A stretch of 64,000 nt of DNA from Lepeophtheirus salmonis. Taxonomy: Eukaryota > Arthropoda > Copepoda > Siphonostomatoida > Caligidae. The stretch is taken from the NCBI RefSeq assembly GCF_016086655.4, contig NC_052136.2, forward strand, positions 16,368,001 through 16,432,000, read 5' to 3'. Both the position numbers and the translations under genes were made by a program. Below the pieces are notes generated by a model, which was not told the DNA's origin, ran no database searches, and worked only from the letters and a program-made list of their open reading frames with translations. Of this stretch, positions 1 through 10,391 are shown piece by piece (position 1 is the first letter of the stretch; each line of letters starts with the position of its first letter).

Positions 1-120
1 TATGTTGTTGTTTAAAGTAGTATATTTTTTGTAAATGATAGTTTTTCCTCTAAAACCGTTCAGTGAAAAATTATTGTGAGAAAAAAAAAAAAAGAAAAAA
101 AAAATCACGGGTTATTAATA

Positions 121-1454
121 CAGTATGTCCAAAAATTGATGGTGGTATTAAAAATATCTGTTTTATAGGGGGGAAAAATATTTTTGGTCAGAATAAAATG
201 AAATTTGGCCATTATTAGGCAATATTGAACTTTTCTGATGCAATAATTTTCGATGATTGCATCATTCCTCAGTATAAAAGGGCTCAGAAAACCCCACAGG
301 AGGTTAGTTGAAATTCAATATCCGAAATGGTGAGAGAGCATACATGGGAGACCAGAGTCAAGGATGTTGGCATGATAGAGGGTGGATCAAGCCGGAGAGA
401 CTTTGCTTAAAGGTTACAGATTCCTCTCAGGACCATTGATAATTGGTGAAGAAAAGGAAGGATGAACAAACCCTAGCAAATTACATGGGCCGAGGAAGGA
501 AGAACAAAATTAGCAAAGTTCCCAAACTGGTTATTTCAAAATCCTTGACCAAAAAGAGGCCAACCACAAGGAAACTTGCATCAAGATTAACTTCAAAGGG
601 ATATCCAATATCTGAGTCATCTGTTCACAACTACCTGAGGCACTCATTGAATGCTTTGCCATACAAACCTTGTCTGCACCCCAACTTTCAGAAAACCAAA
701 GGAAGGCCCGGCTTCAATTCTGTCCTGAGCAGAAACACTGGACTGCTGATGACTGGAAATGTATCTTCGTCAGTGATGAAAGTCCATTTGAGCTATTTCA
801 TGTCCCAAATCCCCAAACAGATTGGGGTTGGGCAAGATAAGGGGGATGTGGAACCCACTCCGACTGTGGAATTTTCTCTGAAAATTCAGGTTTGAGCCGT
901 TATCAGCCACCAGGCAGTGCCAGATATTCATCTGATTCCACGAAACCAAACTGTGAAAGGTGAGTACTACGTAACAGAGATCCTCAGGAAGTGTCTGATG
1001 TTTGCTTTCTCTCGTACTGAAGAAACTGGACCTCGTTTGCAGAGGAAAGTATTGTCTGACATATCAAAACAAAAGACACATTTATAAAAGGCACAACAGT
1101 AGTGTTCATACAACTTGGATTATTTCTGGAGCAAAGGTATATGACATGCCAACAGTCCTGATTTGTCTCCCATTGAAAATTTGTGAGTCTTTGTCCAGAG
1201 GAAACTCAATGAAAATGCGCCAGCAACTTCAGAGGATGAATTAAAAAAAAAAAAACTTACAAAAGATTAGGAAAAAATGGCTCCAGATACTTTGAATAAT
1301 CTGCATGAATGGATGCCAAGACGCATACAAAATGTATTAAGCTTAAAGGTCGTCATATTGGGAAGTAATTAAAGTTTTTCGCCAAAAAAAAATCAGTTGT
1401 TTAGGTTATTTCATGATTTTTCTAAAAAAGCACCATCAATTTTTGGAGATACCG
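121..1454 (+). mobile_element. Tc1-like DNA transposon, full length but decayed
   Basis: Inverted terminal repeats of about 27 bp are readable. The left end starts CAGTATGTCCAAAAATTGAT, and the reverse complement of the right end starts CGGTATCTCCAAAAATTGAT. TA dinucleotides flank both ends (119-120 and 1455-1456), as expected for the TA target duplication of Tc1/mariner elements. The 1334-bp length is normal for a single-gene Tc1 element. The transposase inside is broken, so the copy is not autonomous. Confidence 0.9.
327..1242 (+). pseudogene. Tc1-like transposase pseudogene
   Basis: Reading from the ATG at 327 gives a paired-type helix-turn-helix start (MVREHTWETRVKDVG) interrupted by in-frame TAA near 408 and TGA near 446. 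The first catalytic aspartate lies in the motif IFVSDESPF near 764, and the second acidic block reads SPDLSPIENL near 1157, which gives the Tc1 DDE triad order. The tryptophan normally following ENL has become a stop (TGA for TGG). Further frameshifts lie between these blocks. In a live element the product would be a nuclear cut-and-paste transposase that binds the terminal repeats at 121 and 1454. Family assignment is secure from the motifs; loss of function is seen directly. Confidence 0.88.
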
Positions 1455-1456
1455 TA

Positions 1457-2025
1457 TATCGAAGTTCGGTTTGTTCAGTGTATAGACAATTGGAGACGTC
1501 AACCATCTGATAGGATCTTTAAAACTAAATAAAAGAAAACTTTAAATGTGTGCTATCATTATGAATAGAAATAAAACTTATTTGATTATTAAAACTTTTT
1601 TTTATTGCCTTTAAAAAAAAAAGGAAATTATGTTGTATCAGCAACAAAATGAACCCCTTTTCCCCATTGCATTTTATAATCTAAAATAATAGTTGAAGAA
1701 ATGATCATTGAATTTTGTAGACTGCAGAGAACAAAGTATTTCTAAATTATCTATGTAGAATAAAATATGTCCTCCCATGCCTCTTTTACTCTTATTCATT
1801 CTAGGGGAAGATTTATAATAAGTCCACATATAAACATTCTTTGAAACCTCAATAATCAATTGTAGAATATGTAAATAATTCAGCAACTGATGAAGTACCA
1901 TCCTCAAAAAATAAGATATGGATGCATGGATAGTGATTAAAATCGCGTGTATTTTGACCATGTTATAAAAACAAAATCGAAATCGGAAGAAGGAGATGAA
2001 CAAAGACATTTACTAGAATTACTTC
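1457..2025. other. AT-rich spacer without recognisable gene
   Basis: No splice-bounded coding segment or terminal repeats were recognised here. The open frames present have AT-rich, non-coding-like codon use. Confidence 0.5.
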
Positions 2026-2240
2026 AATATCAATCCTCATTTCTACTCTGAGTCCAACAGGGAATACCAATAATAGCTTCGAAACACATCCTCAAAGTTA
2101 CTCTTTATGAGCACACAGGAATGTTTAATCAGGTTTTGAATGTGATTGAACGTATTAGGAAATAAAGTTCCTTTCTCAGGAGTTGAATAATAATGACAAT
2201 AGCTAAGGAAAAGGAAATTCCTTTTTCAGATTACCAATTC
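2026..2240 (+). repeat. Dispersed repeat family A, 3' part
   Basis: Contains the family-A order: a block like 'caatcctcatttctactctg', then 'gagtccaacag', then 'cctcaaagttactct', then a purine-rich block ending 'agctaaggaaaaggaaatt'. The same order occurs near 46870-47085 and 49760-49930 on the same strand and near 17165-17400 on the other. Confidence 0.6.
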
Positions 2241-2540
2241 CAAAAAAAAACCAAAAAAGCCGGGCCAGCTAAAAAATACACACAATATAAACGGTTATAC
2301 ATGTCAATTCATCAACGTCAATTTGTTTACCCTTCCCCCCCCCCTTCCCCCACTTAAGTAATAGATCCTTTTTTATATATATATTTTTAATTTTCTTAGT
2401 GCATAATTCGTATTTTGATACATTTTTCGTTCATAATTCTTTGGAAATAAATATGTTTATATTTTCCTACATCCTTTATTTAACAATACACAACAGAAGA
2501 TCAAACTAACGGATCATGCTGAAAATGGGACATTCTTGTA

Positions 2541-2837
2541 GAAGGATTCTCAACCTTTTTCAGCCAAGTAAGCCCTAATCAGTGCAAAACATTTTTAGTA
2601 GTTCAAAGAAGAAGTACAACACTGTTCTTTTATTAAGCTTTACTCCTTCTTATTTCTTTTAATTCTTTTCTCTAATAGATGATGAAGAGTCCGATCTTAG
2701 ATCTGTGGCTAGAAGGCTTTATATTAATGCTATTTTTTAAATATTTATATATTTAAAAAGCTCAAGTACACCCTAGAGTGCCTCCAAATACTCCGAGAGG
2801 TACGCGTAACCACATAGGTATAAGAGCCACTGCTCTA
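2541..2837. mobile_element. Probable hAT-like miniature element (degraded)
   Basis: The left end reads 'ggattctcaacctttttcag' and the right end '...aagagccactgctctag', with an internal 'gtacaccctagagtgcctcc ... gaggtacgcgtaacc'. This is the layout of hAT-type non-autonomous elements (TIR of the form CAGTGRTTCTCAACC). The repeat ends are diverged and no target duplication was recognised. Confidence 0.4.
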
Positions 2838-2840
2838 GTA

Positions 2841-3634
2841 CACACACTTAAATAAATATTTGGAGGAAGTTGACCTTTATGTGACGTTTGACCTTAATAC
2901 TAAACTTGATCGATTTAAAATATTACTTCAAAAGTATAAATGGGTCTTAATGAATACAACATTTTTGAGTTTTTTTTATTAATTTGAAAATCAATTTAAA
3001 AACCACAACTTGAGGGTTGCTCCTGATTTTAATTTTCTCCCCACCAAATTACTTTCAAGATATTCTGGAGTCCTTAAAAAATTGTGCCTAAATTAAATCT
3101 GCTCATGTTCATAAATTAACCCCCACTAAATACAAGGATGTTGCAGTCTACTGGGATAAATGAACACACCAGAAAAGTAACAGAACGATAAAATAAAATG
3201 GATATAAAAGATGTGTAGATATATAAGAGGTATTATTATTTTTCTATGGTCTCAAAATAGCATGTATGTTTGTGTATTTATTTCTAGTGGAGACATTTGT
3301 ATCCATTCAACCTGTCTCTGATAAATATGTTGTAAATCATATAAACATATGGCTTAGCCATAGCACAAAAAATCACAGATTTTTTCTTCTTCTTAATATG
3401 ATAATAACAATCTATAATAATATTTTGTAAATTATTTTTTATATAAAAAAATTGGAAGGATATGACAAATGACACAAAGAAAAATTTTGATGAACCTATT
3501 GATTTTTATAATGCAAATATAATCAAATCTACAGGACAACATTGATAATATTAATATTGGGGGTTCTCCAATCACACTTTGCACATGAAGCAAAGTGTAC
3601 AGATGTGTTGTTGTGGTGGTATACATGTATCTCA
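2841..3634. other. 3' flank of minus-strand gene chain 1
   Basis: AT-rich and without a recognisable gene. A minus-strand AATAAA (TTTATT at 3277-3282) lies about 350 nt beyond the stop of chain 1 and could be its poly(A) signal. Confidence 0.35.
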
Positions 3635-3795
3635 TCAGGTTTTAAACAATGAAGCAAAGAAGCCTGAGGATTCTCTCTCCCTGTTTTCAACATGGGAACA
3701 GCTTCTTCTACTCTCATCCCTCTCCCTTTGCTGCTCTTCAACCATCTTCATTTCCTCCTCCGACATTTGGGATTCAGATTTGGCCGGAGGATGTT
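3635..3795 (-). CDS. Chain 1, last coding exon (unassigned protein)
   Basis: Minus-strand segment with coding-like codon use. It is acidic and charged (SEEEMKMVEEQQRERDESRR), probably helical, and ends in a short hydrophobic tail, SGFFASLFKT, followed by tandem stop codons TGA TGA. It shares the frame of the exon ending at 3850, but an in-frame TGA (3800-3802) separates the two. The simplest reading is a 54-nt intron (3796-3849) running from GTAGAATA to ...GACAAG, which removes the TGA and keeps frame. Alternatives are a C-terminus at 3800, a selenocysteine codon, or a decayed gene. I do not recognise the family. Confidence 0.5.
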
Positions 3796-3849
3796 CTTGT
3801 CAGAAGCTTTCTATGGATCGGAATATCCCTGTGTATCCGCATATTCTAC

Positions 3850-4017
3850 CTCGTAATATAGGTAAGAGATTTGCAGTTTCTCCAATGTGATCCAGGAAAT
3901 GAGTACATTCTACGAGTAGAATGTAAACGACCTCCTGTGGGCATGTGATGGATTTATGTAGAGTGATACGGCGAAGTCCGACATCTTTAGGAAGGTTTTT
4001 ATAGAGCATACGAGCAC
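3850..4017 (-). CDS. Chain 1, penultimate exon (unassigned protein)
   Basis: The minus strand shows a 3' splice site, ...TTTTAG, just before GTGCTCGTATG. The exon then encodes 56 residues with balanced codon use, including ARMLYKNLPKDVGLRR and CPQEVVYILLVECTHFLDH. It could end at the donor CGAG|GTAGAA. Read without splicing, the frame runs 16 further residues to TGA at 3800. The upstream exon at 4396-4485 ends with one base of a codon and this exon starts with two, so they join as Asn-Cys-Ala-Arg. The peptide is rich in aromatic and aliphatic residues and looks like part of a folded domain. No named domain was recognised. Confidence 0.62.
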
Positions 4018-4395
4018 CTAAAATATAATGAATGGAATCATGGTTAGAGTTGTAAGTTTTATTAGATAAGCTACAAGCAGCTATGAGTGAAAGGAAATAA
4101 ACACAAATATCACTCCGTTTCTGAAAGAACATGGGGAGGAATTAAGGTCTGTTCGATGAACTGCTTACGCATAATTTATCATGCATTTTTTTTCCTTTTT
4201 ATTACTATCCTTATGTAGTAACCATTTAATTTAAAATAAATAAATAATAATAATAAGTGAAGTGCAATAATACAAATAAAAAGGGAAAAATTATGCGTGC
4301 TGAATGAGTGTGTAAGCACTTGTGAACCCACCTTTACTCCAATATCGATTCTCAATTCTAATTAAACAATAAATCCAACAAGGACTTAAACTTAC

Positions 4396-4485
4396 AATTA
4401 GGGATGATATTTCTATAGGGTGCAATGAGAAAGCGAGAGTGATACTTATGGTACTGTTGGCTAGAAGAAATTTCGGTCACATCAG
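4396..4485 (-). CDS. Chain 1, internal exon (unassigned protein)
   Basis: A 90-nt minus-strand exon. It follows an acceptor (AACAGGCAG|CT) and precedes a strong donor (AATT|GTAAGTTT). It encodes DVTEISSSQQYHKYHSRF and then LIAPYRNIIPN. Both ends are in phase with the flanking exons (two bases at the start, one at the end). A second acceptor four bases earlier would shift phase, so the inner one is preferred. The exon is too short for simple ORF searches, but splice signals and codon use agree. Function not recognised. Confidence 0.55.
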
Positions 4486-5033
4486 CTGCCTGTTATATTA
4501 TCAGGAAGGAAAAAAATGTATTACTGATCTATGCAGTAGAATCTTCAAAATTTGTAATTACTTTACAAAATAAATATATTATAACTTTATTAAGGACTAA
4601 AAAGGAAAAAAAAATATCACTAAACCTACGCGGAAGTTCAATATTGATTTTTTCAAAGAGATATGTTAAATCTCTACAAGCTATCTAAGAAAGAACAATA
4701 TCAGCAACAGTTTTTCCTTTTCTAATCACAAAAATGTTATTTCTTTTCTCTACGAAAATACCATCTCTGTTTATTACTCCCATACAAATCTTCAACGTGA
4801 AACGAGTACACGTCAGAGTTGTAACTGCAGGAGGAAAGTTTGTATGTGTGTGGGGTGGAGGGAGGAAGGGTTCATTACGGTACTGTACATGGGCCTAAAC
4901 GATGAGTATATATTGTGAACACATTCTAAATTTTGTATATTTTTAAATAAATATTACTTAGGTTTGTTTTATGCGTGCCATCGCATGAAGCGGTCATATC
5001 CAGTTTTCAAATTTATAATTGTTAAAATATAGG

Positions 5034-5110
5034 AAACCTGACTTAAGAGGTCAACTGCACTAAGCAGTCGCTTTTTCAGTTTCCCTTGGTCTAGTGCTTA
5101 ATACAGGTTT
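5034..5110. repeat. Small palindrome (AAACCTG...TTAAG arms)
   Basis: The arms AAACCTGACTTAAG (from 5034) and its near complement GCTTAATACAGGTTT (to 5110) can form an imperfect hairpin with a loop of about 50 nt. It lies in the intron between the exons at 4396-4485 and 5397-5690. Confidence 0.45.
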
Positions 5111-5396
5111 GACTCTAAGCATAAAATGTCATCTCAAGCTAGTTATTCCGGTAAAAAAATCCTAGTCAGAGCCTTGTCTCCATCTAAAATTTAGAGTGTT
5201 CCTTATTAGATATAGGTCTGGTTACAGGATTGGAAAATGCTTTTTGTTGCCGTATACTTATATGTTATCTCCTCAAAAACAAATAAAATATTGATAACTT
5301 AAAGGTTTGAAAAAAATAAAATAACACTGTTCAGATTATAAGTTATAACTCTTATCCTGATTAATCAAAGGGTCACGCATATATACATAACATTAC

Positions 5397-5690
5397 CTGT
5401 CCAATAGAGCCAATTCCTTTCGAACTTTTCTCCATCGTCACCTTTAAAGACTCTGTAGATACACACAATGTAGCCTGTGAGGTCATTAATGGGTTTCTTT
5501 GACTGATTTTGAACTGGAGGTCGTGCAATGGAAGCCACTTCATCAAATATTTCAAAAGTATGATCACAGGTATAGCCTAACTTGTTTGGATTGAAGGTGT
5601 CAAACATGCGAGATCGGGTTTTCTTATAGAAGTTGAGAATCTCATCTCGTGACTTTTGGATTATATAATAATTAATATAAGGATACTCCG
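5397..5690 (-). CDS. Chain 1, large internal exon (unassigned protein)
   Basis: A 294-nt minus-strand exon between a strong acceptor (TTCTTCATTTCAG|CGGAG) and a donor (GGACAG|GTAATG). It encodes about 97 residues without interruption: EYPYINYYIIQKSRDEILNF, then a basic KKTRSRMFDTF stretch, then KLGYTCDHTFEIFDEV, then DLTGYIVCIYRVFKGDDGEK and FERNWLYWT. Alternating aromatic and aliphatic residues suggest a globular domain. No signal peptide or membrane helix is visible in this exon. The frame joins cleanly to the exons at 5887-5936 and 4396-4485. I could not name a family; a profile search would be decisive. Confidence 0.68.
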
Positions 5691-5886
5691 CTGAAATGAA
5701 GAAGAAAAAATAAAGTTAGGAATTTGTTATGTTTACAGGTTGGACCCTAAACACTCTAAAAAAATGTTTAAACTTATATAACTCTTATTGATCTGGATAT
5801 ATTATTATAAAAATTTTATTTGTAAATTATTGATTAATTGTCTGCAAAGTTTGCTTTATATATTCTTTTATTGCCTCGGTCACGAC

Positions 5887-5936
5887 CAAGGAAAACATAT
5901 TCAATCAGAGCAAGAAAATCCTCTTTCTGTTTAAGT
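5887..5936 (-). CDS. Chain 1, short exon (unassigned protein)
   Basis: A 50-nt minus-strand exon after the acceptor GATATTTCAG, encoding LKQKEDFLALIEYVFL. It ends at a weak donor, CTTG|GTCGTG, which leaves one base that completes Ala with the next exon. The peptide continues naturally into EYPYINYYI. The previous exon must end with two bases of a codon; none was identified with confidence between here and 8660. A purine-rich segment at 7812-7840 on the same strand is a possible neighbour, but only with an alternative acceptor. Confidence 0.48.
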
Positions 5937-6187
5937 CTGAAATATCACCCAATATGATAAAGTTTTTTCATATGATACCAAATTTAACTGACAATTGATC
6001 GGCCTTTGGACACAAAATGTTTTGATTAGCTTCGTAGGATCTAATAGACGCAAAAACCATTGTCAGTAGGTCTACTAAGGTGTCCCTGATCTCTGTACAC
6101 TTGGGAGTCAAAATTAACATTATTGAGTACGCAGACATTTTCCTAGAGAAAGGTCTCCTACTACGAGACAATTCCCACAAAAGTAGT

Positions 6188-6598
6188 GTTGGAACAGTCC
6201 TAAGACTGATTTCCAAATCAGTTTTTAGTCATATTTTTATCGGTCTGATCTTTTTGACCACTCAACAGTCCTAAAGACTGATTAGTCATTTCCTACACTA
6301 CTAGCTATCTTTTTATTTTCTTTACTCCGACCTAGAATTGAAGAATATAAAAACGAAGAAAATGATGAATACTATTTTAAATTTTTTTATAAGTTCTAAT
6401 CCCACGCCTCCAACATTAAACTTCCGGTATCTTGTCTCTTTGAAAGAGATTATGACAAAACTTCAACAGTGGAAATAAAGCAGTTAATAACTACGTTATT
6501 TCAGTTGTTGTAGTTACAATAAAACGCCGATAAGGATTGTACTGATAGGGATACAGTCTTTTTAGTTGTTTATTTTAGACCGATCCAAAACTGCACCA
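6188..6598. mobile_element. Possible TIR element of the 'TCGGTC' group
   Basis: The left part has 'aacagtcctaagactgattt' and 'atcggtctgatc'; the right part has 'gtctttttagttg' and 'gaccgatccaaaactgc', which run in the opposite orientation. Similar ends recur at 7127-7345, 9091-9576, 19275-19507 and 53120-53330. Boundaries are approximate. Confidence 0.35.
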
Positions 6599-6615
6599 AA
6601 TGGAAAGGATTTATA

Positions 6616-7080
6616 CAAGGGATGACCAACCTTTTAATATTATGGGCGAGATTGCCACGTGAAATATTTCAATGGGCCTCATAACCTATTGAATTAAATT
6701 AGTGAAAAATTGCTTCATAAAACGAAACTATTACAAGGATAATTATTTAATTTAGGCCAAATCTAATCAGGGGTATCTGTAGTATTATAGTTTGTTCGAG
6801 AGATTTTTTTTTTTAATTTTTTGTAAAATTTAATTTTTGCTCCTCTTCATAATTTGATCGATTTTGTTTTCTCTGTTTTCTCAATATTTTTTCAAAAAAT
6901 TCCGTTTTTTGAGAAATATTTTTCAATATTTGTACGTATTATGTCCGTTTTTCGCGTTTTTATGATATTGTGACATTTTTCCTAAAAAATACTTCTTGAA
7001 GTGAGAACGGTTGCTGGGCTGCACTGCCACATTAAGAGGGGCCTAATGAGGCCAATGGGTCACAGGTTAGAAATACCTTG
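6616..7080. mobile_element. hAT-like non-autonomous element
   Basis: The ends are inverted: the left starts CAAGGGATGACCAACCT and the reverse complement of the right starts CAAGGTATTTCTAACCT. Internal blocks such as 'gggcctcataacctattg' and 'aggccaatgggtcacagg' are also partly inverted. At 465 bp with no coding frame, this is a miniature element. No clear 8-bp duplication remains. Confidence 0.55.
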
Positions 7081-7126
7081 TTTAGACCTGGCAACAGGAT
7101 GGTGCTACCTCACACTAGTGCTACTT

Positions 7127-7345
7127 TGGCCGTTATTTATTCGGTTCAATCCAGTCTTATGAACGGTCTTATCGATCCGTGGGAGCGGTTCATAGAATTT
7201 GAAAAAAACTGGAACTGATTAAAAAAAAAAAAAAAAAAAAGTTCAAGGACCGAACTTTAAAAGGTTTTAGAACCAATATCCCGTACTAAACTAGAGGGTT
7301 CTGCTGTCTTCAGTTCTAAATAAGGACTGGTCTAACTCATATACA
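7127..7345. mobile_element. Fragment of the 'TCGGTC' element group
   Basis: Carries scattered copies of the group's motifs (ttcggttcaatccag, aacggtcttatcgatccg, aaggaccgaac, ggactggtctaac) around a run of A at 7220-7240. Termini are uncertain. Confidence 0.35.
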
Positions 7346-7375
7346 TCAAATATGACCGAAAAATCTTGCGACATT

Positions 7376-7605
7376 CATATCCCTGGATTTTGACTCTCTA
7401 CTTTCTACCACTATCAAGTCCAGATTTGAATCTGATGGATTTTGAAAGAAAGGGGCTGCCAGAATCCCCATCCCAATTCGGATGGACTGAAAGCCTCTTT
7501 AATTAGGGAATGGGACAGCATTTCTATGAAGGTGATCCGTGTTTGCTACGAGGCTTTCTCTAGTAGACTGTTATTTCTGCAAAAGAGCCCATTTTGAGTT
7601 ATTTT
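7376..7605 (+). pseudogene. Mariner-like transposase C-terminal remnant
   Basis: Frames combine to SSPDLNLMDFE (the block around the third catalytic residue), then RGCQNPHPNSDGLKASLIR and EWDSISMKVIRVCYEAF, the usual C-terminal order of mariner/maT transposases. One frame change lies between the two parts. The N-terminal half and the terminal repeats were not found, so this is an old fragment. It is related in layout to the element at 20414-21610. Confidence 0.65.
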
Positions 7606-8157
7606 TTGTGTCACGTAAGTAAAATTTTAGGTTTTCTATAATATAAATAAAAAATATATACACAATTATTCATTTTATAGTATTTAGGATCAACTGTCTA
7701 TTAGACATAGTTTCATTTCGTAGACATTTTAATTAAGCGTTTAAGAATAATAATTTCACACATTATCTTCAAAATATGAGTAATAATACACCTCAACTAA
7801 GATTGTTTGACTTGGATGTCCTCCAATGATAACTTTGCTTCTAAATTATTTGAAATAGCTCATGTTTCAAAGGAATAAGCCTTTGGTTGGTGATATTGTT
7901 TGAAAACATTTTAAAGCTTGTCAATTTGAATTCCTTCCTTAGAAATAAAATGCATTGTTAAATGCATAAATGATGCTGAGAAAATATTTGTCAAGCTTTT
8001 AATATAATCGAGCGTTTAATACTTTTTTTCATGAAAGTAAATGACTTCTTTTTATTTATGTTTTGACAATATAATATGACATATGTCGTATACGGAGTAG
8101 CCAATAACATTGTCTTTAATATGCTATAGGCGTATATAAGTTTATTATACCTATATA

Positions 8158-8590
8158 CATGGCCCGTCAAACACAAAGGCAAACTAGTATGATTTTTCTC
8201 ATAGTTGAGTCTGGATTACATTAGTATTCGTCGACGAATTATCATCAATTCCTATGAATAATTATTTGCCCTTTGCAAACGCCAAAAATTTCAACCTAAA
8301 ATGACAAAAATTGATCGTCACCATGAAAGAATGATACATTATCAGATTTTATTTGAAAGGCTATGTCGGGGCCATTAGAGATTCTTTAAATCAAATAAAA
8401 AAATTAAACTATAGCAAAAACTGTTGAATATCTGATCTCATCCCAAAATTTGATAACAAAGCCTATAATGGACTCAAATATATCAATGAAATATTTGTCT
8501 GTATTAATATATATATAAAAAAAAAAAAAAAGGTTTTTTTCCTTTTCTGGATTTATTTTCAAGATTGTTTTTATGTCGAGAATCACATAT
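8158..8590 (-). repeat. Repeat family E copy
   Basis: Shares blocks with 34045-34770 and 14440-14690, including GGCCCGTCA at one end and 'atctgatctcatcccaaaatttg' internally. Read on the minus strand it ends with TGACGGGCCATG, like the copy ending near 34366. Confidence 0.55.
8552..8557 (-). terminator. Poly(A) signal of chain 2
   Basis: AATAAA on the minus strand, 104 nt beyond the stop codon of the exon at 8661-8903. It supports that exon being the last one. Confidence 0.4.
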
Positions 8591-8660
8591 ATATAATTAT
8601 TTCTTTCTTTAACCCTTACAACCCATTGAAAAAATAATTTTATAGGAATAATTATAATGA

Positions 8661-8903
8661 TTATTCACCGTCTTTTTCGAGATTCTTGAGAAGTAATCCT
8701 TCTGTGCAAACGTTCAGGTCCCGTGCAGAATAAAGCTCATCCGTGGCAAGTTTTTTCTGGAGTTCAGTCGGAGCTGCGAGTGGAGAATCCAAATGGGGAT
8801 TAAGGGATGTAAGAGGAGGCATCAAATGTAGTGCTATCCCGAGCTTTGGATCCTCTACTTCAAGAATATTCAGAAGAGGAGATCGCATTGGTTCTCTTGG
8901 AAG
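8661..8903 (-). CDS. Chain 2, probable last coding exon (unassigned protein)
   Basis: A 243-nt minus-strand exon starting after the acceptor ATGTTTTCAG. It encodes 80 residues and a TAA stop: LPREPMRSPLLNILEVEDPK, LGIALHLMPPLTSLNPHLDS, and a C-terminal LYSARDLNVC and LLLKNLEKDGE. The start is in phase 0 with the donor of the exon at 10392-11434, giving ...PDGIT-LPREP. A poly(A) signal follows about 100 nt downstream. The sequence GACG|GTGAAT just before the stop would also work as a donor, so an alternative transcript that splices onward is possible. The family is not recognised. Confidence 0.65.
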   Translation of the reverse strand, partial: LPREPMRSPLLNILEVEDPKLGIALHLMPPLTSLNPHLDSPLAAPTELQKKLATDELYSARDLNVCTEGLLLKNLEKDGE

Positions 8904-9090
8904 CTGAAAACATGGTTTTTTTTTTCAAAATTAGACCTGGTTGCACCAAACATAATTTAAATTTTTAGTGCAAATTTATGACATTGCTAGATTTAAGATG
9001 TCTTAAATTTAATTTGAGTTGGTACGCCCGGGCCTCAATGATATATTAGTATTTATGAAACAGGGGTGAGGAATAAACTCGTAAAAGTGA

Positions 9091-9576
9091 TTAGTGTTGA
9101 GACTCGGTCCAAGATCAATTTTTTTCCGGTTTGGTTTTAAGTGGTTTTATCTATACTGATTTGGACCAATATTTCGGCCCAGACCGCAATTTCAGATTTG
9201 TAGATCAAAATTTAATCGTTGTTTAATCGGTAACCAATTTTTTCGGTCTCTATAAATGGACCAATTTTCTCTTCTATCCTGATTTATATAACACATTTAA
9301 ATTCATATTACAGTGTAGTTCAATACTTGCAATTTTAAAATAGACATGACGTCATCAATAATTTATCTGAAATCGTTCTAGACTGAATTTAAATGAGAAC
9401 ATTCTTTTGTTACACCGATATAGACCGATTTTTTTCTATTTAAGACTGATCTAAACCGAATTTTATCTTGAAACCAGACCGAACCAAACTTCTTTAAAGG
9501 AAAGAATTAGTTCGGTTCACTAATAGTTATTGGTCTCAGACGGATCTAGGATTTTCAGACCGAAACCAAACACTAA
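9091..9576. mobile_element. TIR element of the 'TCGGTC' group in an intron
   Basis: The terminal repeats are TTAGTGTTGAGACTCGGTCC at the left and, as reverse complement of the right, TTAGTGTTTGGTTTCGGTCT. At 486 bp with no open frame it is a miniature element. It lies in the chain-2 intron between 8903 and 10392. Confidence 0.65.
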
Positions 9577-9963
9577 TATTTACATCTTTCCCTCATGTTT
9601 GTGTTGTTTCTGCTTTATATCCTTTATGTGGCTTGAACTCACACATTTATCTTTCGCCTGCTTTTTAAAATAATTCAAAAGATAATGAAAAGAACAACAA
9701 CCCGAGGGACAATAATTGATGCTTTGCCAAAAAGTACCTGGGTGATGACCGCAAGAGCGAAAATTTTAAGCCTTTATTAGCTGTTTGTATTTCCTAATTA
9801 TAAGGACAAGTATAACAGGAAGAAACAGTTTGTTTCAGGGTCAATCTCTTGCCTTGCTCAAGATATGTTGTATTCATACCAAAAAGTGAAAACAAAATAT
9901 TTATTTCGAAGAAATGGATAGGAAAAGGGATATAATTAAAAAACAAGGTGTGGAAATAAATGT

Positions 9964-10257
9964 AAGGTGACCAATATCTGTCCTGGGCGTCCGGAATTCA
10001 TCAAATATTTGGACTTTGTGCATATTTTGAAAGGCAACTTAAATTTAAAAATAAATAAATAAATAGGGAAATCAAAACTTTTGTATGTAATAGAACAAGA
10101 GACTTAAATATCTTATATTTGAAAAAAAATAAAAAATACAATAATTAAAATTTGTTAATAAATGCTCTATTAATTTCAAAAATATTAATGTCCCCAAAAA
10201 ACCCCACTTCATTCGAACCAAGTGTCTTTTTTTTGCAAATCAAAATATGGTCATCCT
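9964..10257. mobile_element. hAT-like miniature element in the same intron
   Basis: The left end is AAGGTGACCAATATCTGTCC and the reverse complement of the right end is AGGATGACCATATTTTG. This resembles the GGTGACCATAT ends of hAT-type elements, including the inner 'cctgggcgtccgg' block. About 294 bp, AT-rich inside. Confidence 0.5.
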
Positions 10258-10391
10258 AATAGGTTAAATATTATTTTCCTAATTTGTAGGAGGGTCACCG
10301 TAAGGGTTTTTAAACTGAGGGGGGGGGGGACTCACACCAAAAATGATTCAAATTTGGCCCATGTGCTATAGTAAAAATGATGCTATCTTAC

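Noticed and set aside
5968..6216. 82-codon minus-strand frame next to chain 1
   Set aside because: The only plausible donor leaves the wrong phase for the exon at 5887-5936, the opposite strand is equally open, and part overlaps a TIR element.
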